NCBI GenBank assembly: GCA_002310195.1
Contig: DBYS01000012.1
Span: 128,305-133,381, forward strand
Direction of reading: 5' to 3'
DNA length: 5,077 nucleotides
Source of the DNA: Bacteroidales bacterium UBA1180
GTDB lineage: Bacteria; Bacteroidota; Bacteroidia; Bacteroidales; Paludibacteraceae
Both the position numbers and the translations under genes were made by a program. Below, in pieces: positions 1-5,077 of this stretch (within the stretch, counting starts at the first letter, position 1; each line of letters starts with the position of its first letter). The notes below the pieces were generated by a model. The model was not told the origin of the DNA, did not search any database, and saw only the letters and a program-made list of their open reading frames with translations.

Positions 1-26
1 AACAACAGCCCACAACAAACAACAAC
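1..26 (+). repeat. A/C-rich gene-boundary repeat, copy 1
   Basis: This copy matches 2827-2852 over 26 bases with one difference (C at 11, G at 2837). It may extend left of the window. It consists almost entirely of A and C in CAA-like units, so as RNA it should be unstructured. It ends 30 bases before the TonB start codon at 57. The match between copies is seen directly. A role as leader or translation enhancer is inference. Confidence 0.8.
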
Positions 27-56
27 AGAAGAGACAATACAAAAAATTAGATCTAT
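27..56 (+). promoter_or_regulatory. A-rich translation initiation region of the TonB gene
   Basis: The bases before the ATG at 57 are A-rich, with a run of A at 41-46, and show no Shine-Dalgarno sequence. This fits Bacteroidota, where initiation relies on A-rich unstructured leaders rather than anti-SD pairing. An in-frame TAG at 48-50 rules out any start further upstream. No Bacteroidetes -7 element (TAnnTTTG) is visible here, so the promoter probably lies before the window. Confidence 0.4.
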
Positions 57-737
57 ATGCAACTGAAAAAATCACCAAGAGTCAGCTTGGAAGACAAGAA
101 ACTAACCTATGTGCTCATAGGTTTGGCTTTCGTGCTGAGCATCTGTTATGTCGCTCTTGAGTGGACCGAAAAAGAGGTCACCAAGTATGAAGTGGCAGAT
201 TTGGACATGAGCTTCGAGGAAGAAGTCGAGATTCAACAAACCCAACAGGACGTTACTCCTCCGCCCCCACCTCCACAAGTACAGGAAGTGGAAGTGCTGA
301 ACGTTGTGGAAGACAACAAGGAAGTAGAGGACGTGAACATCCAGTCGGAGGACGACAAGGAAGTGGAGGTTGTGATCGCCGCACCGGTAGAGACGCCGGT
401 GGAAGAGGAGGAAGAGGAAGTGATCTTCATGGTAGTGGAGACGATGCCTGAGTTCCCCGGCGGCCAGCAAGCGCTGTTCAAGTACCTGAGCGAGAACGTG
501 AAGTATCCGGTTATCGCACAGGAGAACGGTATCCAAGGTCGTGTGATTTGCCAGTTTGTGGTAAACAAGGACGGTTCGATCGTTGACGTGGAGGTTGTTC
601 GTTCGGGCGGTGACGCATCGCTGGACAAGGAGGCCGTACGCGTGATCAAGTCGATGCCTAAGTGGAAACCCGGTAAGCAGCGTGGCAAAGCCGTGCGCGT
701 AAAGTACACGGTGCCGGTAAGCTTCCGTCTCCAATAA
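57..737 (+). CDS. Energy transducer TonB family protein
   Basis: This protein would pass proton-motive-force energy from an ExbB/ExbD-type complex in the inner membrane to TonB-dependent outer-membrane receptors, which import nutrients such as glycans, peptides, haem or siderophores. The 226 residues show a short basic cytoplasmic N-terminus, one membrane segment at about 16-34, a periplasmic linker with a six-proline run (68-73), a strongly acidic stretch rich in Glu and Val (75-122, with six Glu at 116-121), and a C-terminal TonB domain at about 130-226. The domain carries typical landmarks: PEFPGG (131-136), YP (150-151), GRV (161-163), VNKDGS (169-174) and MPKWKPGKQRGK (200-211). The ATG at 57 is fixed by an in-frame stop just upstream and by correct placement of the membrane anchor. 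No exbB, exbD or receptor gene is in view, so the receptor it serves cannot be told; Bacteroidota usually encode several such paralogues. Family certain, individual role unknown. Confidence 0.93.
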   Translation: MQLKKSPRVSLEDKKLTYVLIGLAFVLSICYVALEWTEKEVTKYEVADLDMSFEEEVEIQQTQQDVTPPPPPPQVQEVEVLNVVEDNKEVEDVNIQSEDDKEVEVVIAAPVETPVEEEEEEVIFMVVETMPEFPGGQQALFKYLSENVKYPVIAQENGIQGRVICQFVVNKDGSIVDVEVVRSGGDASLDKEAVRVIKSMPKWKPGKQRGKAVRVKYTVPVSFRLQ

Positions 738-741
738 TTTG
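735..741 (+). promoter_or_regulatory. Stop-start junction with TTG start of recG
   Basis: The TonB gene ends at TAA 735-737 and the only usable recG start codon is TTG at 739-741, one base later. In the recG frame a TAA at 718-720 closes the reading frame upstream, and there is no ATG or GTG between it and 739. The first in-frame ATG lies about 70 codons in, beyond conserved RecG sequence. The spacing suggests that ribosomes finishing tonB re-initiate on recG. Confidence 0.65.
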
Positions 742-2823
742 TTAGACAAAGATATTACATATTGCAAGAATGTCGGCTCGCGAAGGGCTGACATTCTGCG
801 TAAGGAGCTGGGCGTAGAGACCGCCGCCGAGCTGCTGGAGCAGTATCCGTACAAGTATATCGACCGTTCGCGGTTCTATTATATCCACGAGATTGACGAC
901 GAGGACACGTTCGTTCAGATCAAAGGCGAGATCCTTGAGTACCACACTATGGGTATAGGCCGTGCGCAGCGAATGTCGGCGATGTTCAGCGACGGGCAGT
1001 CGCAGATCGAGCTGGTGTGGTTCAAGGGCATACAGTACCTGAAGCTGCAAACAGGCGTGCCGTATCTGCTGTTCGGCAAGCCGTCGCGGTTCAACAGGAC
1101 GTACAACTTCGTTCATCCCGAACTCACGCCCCTATCAAAAGTCACGCCGCAGATGGTGAGCGGTCTGGAGCCGTACTACAACACCACCGAGCGGATGAAG
1201 AACAGCGGGTTGAACTCAAAGGCCATGCGGCAGATCATTGCCGGACTGATGCCTACGGTTGAGCGCGGACTGCCGGAGACACTTCAGGCGGATATACTGC
1301 AGCGTTACCACCTGATGAACCGCACGGAGGCGATCAGTCAGATCCACTTCCCGAAAGACACGCGCAGCATGCAGAAAGCCCGTGAGCGGCTGAAGTTCGA
1401 GGAACTGTTCTACAACCAGCTGTCGATCCTGAGCCGTGCCTCGGCCCGACGGCAACATAACGACGGGTTCATGGTTTCCGTCGTGGGCAGGCACTTCAAT
1501 TACTTCTACAAGAACCTACTGCCTTTCCCCCTGACGAACGCGCAGAAGCGTGTGATCAAAGAGATCCACGCCGACATGAAGTCCGGCAAACAGATGAACC
1601 GTTTGCTTCAGGGCGATGTGGGTTCGGGCAAGACCTTGGTGGCGCTGATGGTGGCGCTGCTGGTGATCGACAACGGCTATCAGGCGTGTATCATGGCACC
1701 GACGGAGATCCTGGCCAACCAGCACATGGAGACGCTCCGGCACATGCTGCAAGGCTCGGATGTGCGGGTGGAACTGCTGACGGGATCGACCACAAAGAAA
1801 CAACGCGCCGAACTGCTGCCGGCACTCGAACGCGGGGAGATAGATCTATTAATAGGTACGCACGCGCTAATAGAAGATACGGTGCAGTTCGGAAATGTGG
1901 GACTGGTGATAGTGGATGAGCAGCACCGCTTCGGTGTGGCGCAACGTGCGAAGCTATGGGCAAAGAATCTTCGTCCGCCGCATGTGCTGGTGATGACCGC
2001 CACGCCTATACCGCGCACACTGGCGATGACGGTGTACGGCGATCTGCAGGTGTCGGTGATCGATGAGCTGCCGCCGGGACGCAAACCTATACAGACCTAT
2101 CATTACTCCAACCAGCGAAGGAAATCGATCAACGAGTTCATCACGAAGCAGGTGGGGTTGGGACGGCAGATCTACGTCGTATATCCGCTGATACAGGAGA
2201 ACGAGGAGCTTGACCTGGCCGATCTGGAGAATGGCTACAACACGCTGGTGCAGACGTTCCCGCAGTTCAGAATATCGATGGTTCACGGCAAGATGAAAGC
2301 TGCGGACAAAGACCTGCAGATGCGGCGGTTCGTGAGCGGCGAGACGCAGATACTGGTAGCCACGACGGTGATCGAGGTAGGAGTGAACGTACCGAACGCG
2401 TCGGTGATGATCATCGAAGATGCGCAGCGGTTTGGACTCAGCCAGTTGCATCAGTTGAGAGGCAGGGTAGGGCGCGGTGCGGAACAGAGCTACTGTATAT
2501 TGCTCACGCCGCCGGAGATGAGTGCGGACACGCGCAAGAGGATGGATATAATGTGCGCGACGAACGACGGGTTCCGTATAGCCGAGGCGGATCTGGAGCT
2601 TCGCGGACCGGGAGACATGGACGGAACGATGCAGTCGGGCATGGCGCTGGACTTCAAGATAGCCAACCTTGCCACCGACGGACAGATACTTCAACTTGCA
2701 CGAGATGCGGCGAACAGCGTGCTGGACGATGATCCGACGCTGACAACGGCATATACGCAGATATACAGGGATAACCTGGCAAAGTTCAAGAGCGCGGCGG
2801 TGGAGTATAGAGAGATTTCGTAG
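739..2823 (+). CDS. recG: ATP-dependent DNA helicase RecG
   Basis: RecG is a cytoplasmic superfamily 2 helicase that binds branched DNA, regresses stalled replication forks and drives branch migration during recombination and repair. The 694 residues match the family's usual length. The N-terminal part (to about 260) is the wedge/OB region, including KNVGSRRADIL and the conserved YKYIDRSR at 38-45. The motor motifs are all present: Walker A GDVGSGKT at 292-299, APTEIL of motif Ia, DEQH box at 393-396 followed by RFGV, TATP at 420-423, ATTVIEVGVNVP of motif V at 541-552, and QLRGRVGRG of motif VI at 572-580. The TRG-type tail follows, with LELRGPGD at 619-626 and QSG at 632-634. It starts at TTG, one base after the TonB gene, and its TAG stop lies within the gene-boundary repeat. 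No missing catalytic residue or frameshift is seen. A short cluster of TTA, CTA and ATA codons sits just before the DEQH box. Confidence 0.97.
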   Translation: MLDKDITYCKNVGSRRADILRKELGVETAAELLEQYPYKYIDRSRFYYIHEIDDEDTFVQIKGEILEYHTMGIGRAQRMSAMFSDGQSQIELVWFKGIQYLKLQTGVPYLLFGKPSRFNRTYNFVHPELTPLSKVTPQMVSGLEPYYNTTERMKNSGLNSKAMRQIIAGLMPTVERGLPETLQADILQRYHLMNRTEAISQIHFPKDTRSMQKARERLKFEELFYNQLSILSRASARRQHNDGFMVSVVGRHFNYFYKNLLPFPLTNAQKRVIKEIHADMKSGKQMNRLLQGDVGSGKTLVALMVALLVIDNGYQACIMAPTEILANQHMETLRHMLQGSDVRVELLTGSTTKKQRAELLPALERGEIDLLIGTHALIEDTVQFGNVGLVIVDEQHRFGVAQRAKLWAKNLRPPHVLVMTATPIPRTLAMTVYGDLQVSVIDELPPGRKPIQTYHYSNQRRKSINEFITKQVGLGRQIYVVYPLIQENEELDLADLENGYNTLVQTFPQFRISMVHGKMKAADKDLQMRRFVSGETQILVATTVIEVGVNVPNASVMIIEDAQRFGLSQLHQLRGRVGRGAEQSYCILLTPPEMSADTRKRMDIMCATNDGFRIAEADLELRGPGDMDGTMQSGMALDFKIANLATDGQILQLARDAANSVLDDDPTLTTAYTQIYRDNLAKFKSAAVEYREIS

Positions 2824-2852
2824 GTCAACAACAGCCGACAACAAACAACAAC
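2821..2852 (+). repeat. A/C-rich gene-boundary repeat, copy 2
   Basis: This is the fullest copy. Bases 2821-2841 are identical to 5050-5070, and 2827-2852 match 1-26 with one difference. Its first three bases are the TAG stop of recG, and it ends four bases before the dpp5 ATG, so it fills nearly the whole 33-base gap between the genes. It has no strong hairpin and no Shine-Dalgarno sequence. It probably serves as the dpp5 leader, which is inference. Confidence 0.85.
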
Positions 2853-2856
2853 TACA

Positions 2857-5043
2857 ATGAGATATTCGAGATTGATTATTATGGCAGCTATGGTTAGTGT
2901 GCTGAGTGCGATGAGCGGTTGCGGGGAGAAGCCGCAGACCGATGACAAACAACCGATCACCAAACCGCAGATCAGTCTGCAGGGCGACAGGATGACTCCG
3001 GAAGCACTGTGGGCAATGGGCAGGATTGGCGCCGTGAAGGCGGATATAGAGACCGGCCTTGTGGCATACACGGTGAGCTACTACAGTGTGGAGGAGAACC
3101 GTTCGACCACGTGGATCCGTATCTGCAATCCGTTTGAAGCCGAAAGCCAAGAGCCGAGAGCCGAGAGCGGAATACGGGTCGTTGATGAGTTTGTGGGCAG
3201 CGAACCTGCGTGGTTCGGCAGCAGCGGCTGGCTCGCATATATGAAAGGCGGCAAGTTGTACCTGAGGCGCGATGGCGAAGATGTGGAAGTACAAGAGCCT
3301 ACCCCCGACCCCTCCCTGAATGGAGGGGAGATAGAAGGATTCCTGTTGTCGCCGATGCGGGATAAGGTGATACTGATCAAGACGGTAAAGACCGTAAAGA
3401 GTACAGCGGACAAGTATGCTGATCTGCCGCTGGCAAGCGGACGGGTGGTTGATGACCTGATGTACAAGCATTGGGACGAATGGGTGGAGAGCGCTCCGCA
3501 GCCGTTTGTGTACGACCTGCAACTGGAGTGGTACGGCGAAGGCGAACGGATAAAATCCGCCAAGCTTGGCGAAGGAATCAATCTGCTGGAAGGCACGGCG
3601 TTTGAGTGTCCGATGCGGCCGTTCGGCGGCGTGGAGCAACTGGCGTGGGCACCGGACAACAAAACGATAGCCTACACCTGCCGGAAGAAGACGGGACTGG
3701 AGTATGCAATAAGCACAAATTCAGATATTTACCTCTATAACTTGGAGACTAAAGAAACGAAGAACATCACCGAAGGCAATGGCGGCTATGATACCAATCC
3801 TTCGTTCTCGCCTGACGGACTGTTCATAGCTTGGCAGTCGATGGAAAGAGACGGCTATGAAAGTGACCAGAACCGGCTGATGGTGATGAACCTGCAGACA
3901 GGCGAAAAGACATTCCTAAACAAGGCGTTTGACAGCAATGTGGATGAGTACGCGTGGTACGACAATCAGTCGATTGTTTTCACGGGTTGCTGGCATGCCA
4001 CAGTGCAGCTGTATTGCATTGATCTACAGGGCGCTATATCCGTGCTGACGCAAGGCCAGTACGACCATGTGCTGGGCGATGTGTGCGACGACAGGATCTA
4101 TATGCTGCGGCACTCGATGGTTGAGGCAAACGAGCTGTACTGCCTGAAATTTGCGCGCACCGAGAAAGGTGAGCCGTACACGGCCGGTTGGGAGCAGTTG
4201 ACGTACGAGAACAAGAACATCTACGATCAACTGGAGCCTGCGACTGTTGTGCCGCGCTGGCAGAAGACGACGGACGGCAAGGATATGCTGACGTGGATCA
4301 TATTGCCGCCACATTTCGACCCGAACAAGAAGTACCCGACATTGCTGTACTGCGAAGGCGGTCCGCAGAGTCCGGTAAGCCAGTTCTGGTCGTTCCGCTG
4401 GAACTTCTCGATCATGGCAGCGCATGATTATGTGATCGTTGCGCCAAACCGCCGCGGCTTGCCGGGCTTCGGCATGGCATGGAACGAACAGATCAGCGGG
4501 GATTATGCCGGTCAGTGCATGAAGGACTACTTCACGGCTATCGACGAGGCTTGCAAGAACCTGCCGTACGTGGATAAGGACAGACTGGGCTGCGTGGGTG
4601 CATCGTTCGGCGGATACAGCGTGTACTGGATTGCCGGTCATCACGACAAGCGGTTTAAGGCGTTCATTGCGCACGACGGTATCTTCAACCTGGAGATGCA
4701 GTACCTGGAGACCGAGGAGAAGTGGTTCACCAACTGGGATCTGGGCGGTGCGTACTGGGACAAACAGAACAAGATTGCGCAGCGCACGTTTGCTAACAGT
4801 CCGCATCTGTTTGTGGACAAGTGGGACACGCCTATCCTGTGCATCCACGGCGAGAAGGATTACCGCATACTGGCTAACCAGGCTATGGCGGCGTTTGATG
4901 CAGCGAAGATGCGCGGTGTGCCGGCTGAGTTGCTGATCTTCCCCGATGAGAACCACTGGGTACTCAAGCCGCAGAACGGCATACTCTGGCAACGGACGTT
5001 CTTCCACTGGTTGCATCAGTGGATCGGCGGCATCGATGAGTAG
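2857..5043 (+). CDS. dpp5: S9 family dipeptidyl-peptidase, DPP5-like, predicted lipoprotein
   Basis: This serine peptidase would release dipeptides from peptide N-termini in the periplasm; characterised DPP5 prefers Ala or hydrophobic residues at P1. The 728 residues begin with a lipoprotein signal (hydrophobic stretch 6-19, lipobox MSGC, Cys22). A beta-propeller spans about 45-450, with repeats such as FSPDG and the conserved DLMYKHWDEWVE near 200. The alpha/beta-hydrolase domain fills about 455-728. The triad is visible: nucleophile Ser583 in GASFGG, Asp668 in HGEKDYRI, and His700 in DENHW. The Ser-Asp (85) and Asp-His (32) spacings equal those I recall for Porphyromonas gingivalis DPP5 (Ser542, Asp627, His659). 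The protein is about 40 residues longer than that enzyme; part of the excess is two low-complexity loops in the first propeller blade (95-104 and 147-158), each encoded by a repeat-like DNA tract. The start has no SD but an A-rich leader. Other S9 acylaminoacyl-peptidases are the main alternative, though the spacing favours DPP5. Confidence 0.9.
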   Translation: MRYSRLIIMAAMVSVLSAMSGCGEKPQTDDKQPITKPQISLQGDRMTPEALWAMGRIGAVKADIETGLVAYTVSYYSVEENRSTTWIRICNPFEAESQEPRAESGIRVVDEFVGSEPAWFGSSGWLAYMKGGKLYLRRDGEDVEVQEPTPDPSLNGGEIEGFLLSPMRDKVILIKTVKTVKSTADKYADLPLASGRVVDDLMYKHWDEWVESAPQPFVYDLQLEWYGEGERIKSAKLGEGINLLEGTAFECPMRPFGGVEQLAWAPDNKTIAYTCRKKTGLEYAISTNSDIYLYNLETKETKNITEGNGGYDTNPSFSPDGLFIAWQSMERDGYESDQNRLMVMNLQTGEKTFLNKAFDSNVDEYAWYDNQSIVFTGCWHATVQLYCIDLQGAISVLTQGQYDHVLGDVCDDRIYMLRHSMVEANELYCLKFARTEKGEPYTAGWEQLTYENKNIYDQLEPATVVPRWQKTTDGKDMLTWIILPPHFDPNKKYPTLLYCEGGPQSPVSQFWSFRWNFSIMAAHDYVIVAPNRRGLPGFGMAWNEQISGDYAGQCMKDYFTAIDEACKNLPYVDKDRLGCVGASFGGYSVYWIAGHHDKRFKAFIAHDGIFNLEMQYLETEEKWFTNWDLGGAYWDKQNKIAQRTFANSPHLFVDKWDTPILCIHGEKDYRILANQAMAAFDAAKMRGVPAELLIFPDENHWVLKPQNGILWQRTFFHWLHQWIGGIDE
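3138..3168 (+). repeat. Heptanucleotide tandem repeat inside dpp5
   Basis: Four consecutive 7-base units (AGCCGAA, AGCCAAG, AGCCGAG, AGCCGAG) and a partial fifth (AGC) lie within the coding sequence. They encode Ala95 to Ser104, read as AESQEPRAES. The reading frame stays open through the tract. Seven is not a multiple of three, so gain or loss of one unit would shift the frame. The tandem structure is seen directly; origin from a mobile or dispersed repeat is inference. Confidence 0.75.
3301..3330. repeat. C-rich/G-rich palindromic element inside dpp5
   Basis: The 7-base arms CCCCTCC (3309-3315) and GGAGGGG (3322-3328) are perfect inverted repeats around a 6-base loop, preceded by ACCCCCGA. 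The tract is read in frame as part of EPTPDPSLNGGE (147-158). Palindromes of this C-rich then G-rich type are, as I recall, dispersed in many Bacteroidota genomes, usually between genes. Here it seems to be embedded in a protein-coding loop. Confidence 0.7.
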
Positions 5044-5049
5044 GGGAAT

Positions 5050-5070
5050 TAGGTCAACAACAGCCGACAA
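5050..5070 (+). repeat. A/C-rich gene-boundary repeat, copy 3
   Basis: This copy is identical to 2821-2841 over 21 bases, including a leading TAG. It starts six bases after the dpp5 stop codon and in the same frame, so its TAG is a second in-frame stop. Unlike copy 2 it lacks the trailing CAAACAACAAC part and instead runs straight into a possible ATG at 5070. Confidence 0.8.
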
Positions 5071-5077
5071 TGACCAA
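5070..5077 (+). CDS. Possible start of the next gene (partial)
   Basis: An ATG at 5070-5072 directly abuts the third copy of the boundary repeat, as copy 2 nearly abuts the dpp5 ATG. Only eight bases are visible (Met-Thr and two bases), so no product can be named. The call rests solely on analogy with the dpp5 leader and could be a chance ATG. Confidence 0.25.

Noticed and set aside
734..741. Possible Bacteroidetes -7 promoter element near the tonB-recG junction
   Set aside because: The bases read ATAATTTG, not TAnnTTTG, and no TTTG is seen at the expected -33 distance; the one-base gap favours co-transcription.
2821..2859. RecG-DPP5 fusion by read-through of a single TAG
   Set aside because: The two frames do coincide with only eleven sense codons between them, but DPP5 has its own ATG and a clear lipoprotein signal, which would be useless inside a fusion.
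3138..3330. dpp5 as a pseudogene because of the embedded repeats
   Set aside because: The frame is continuous from the signal peptide to the C-terminus and all three catalytic residues are present at normal spacing.
1954..3639. A 561-codon open frame on the minus strand spanning the recG-dpp5 junction
   Set aside because: It overlaps two genes with unmistakable family motifs, its translation is rich in Arg, His and Leu without any domain I recognise, and its length follows from the codon bias of the sense strand.
4024..5070. A 348-codon open frame on the minus strand opposite the dpp5 catalytic domain
   Set aside because: It is a shadow of the peptidase reading frame with no recognisable motif and no separate leader.
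1..5070. CRISPR array
   Set aside because: The three A/C-rich copies are separated by whole genes and have no regular spacers.
5052..5075. Inverted repeat GGTCA ... TGACC as a terminator after dpp5
   Set aside because: The stem is only five bases with a 14-base loop, it is not followed by a T tract, and it overlaps the boundary repeat.

Overview
The window looks like a piece of Bacteroidota (most likely Bacteroidales) chromosome. The reasons are a TonB-family energy transducer with a single membrane anchor and an acidic linker, a RecG with Bacteroidetes-style wording at its N-terminus, a DPP5-type S9 peptidase very close in motif and spacing to the Porphyromonas enzyme, and no recognisable Shine-Dalgarno sequence before any gene. 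The DNA is moderately GC-rich with a strong third-position bias, which explains the many long shadow reading frames on the minus strand.

Layout, all on the plus strand. A short A/C-rich leader (1-56) precedes a TonB-family protein (57-737). One base after its stop codon, recG begins at a TTG codon (739-2823). A 33-base A/C-rich gap follows, then a lipoprotein dipeptidyl-peptidase of the S9/DPP5 type (2857-5043). The last 34 bases hold another copy of the gap sequence and perhaps the first codons of a further gene. There is no gene-free stretch over 300 bases, and I see no RNA gene, CRISPR array, insertion sequence or convincing terminator.

How the genes relate: tonB and recG are almost certainly co-transcribed and probably translationally coupled, and dpp5 follows closely enough to be in the same unit. 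The products do not form one pathway. RecG repairs and remodels replication forks in the cytoplasm. TonB energises outer-membrane transport. DPP5 trims peptides in the periplasm, so TonB-driven uptake and peptide processing could be linked, but this is inference.

The unexpected content is in the small repeats. An A/C-only-rich element (core aacaacagccgacaac) recurs at three gene boundaries, lies directly before two start codons, and carries the TAG that ends recG. Two unrelated repeat-like tracts, a 7-base tandem repeat and a C-rich/G-rich palindrome, are embedded in frame in the first propeller blade of dpp5, where the related Porphyromonas protein as I remember it has no counterpart.
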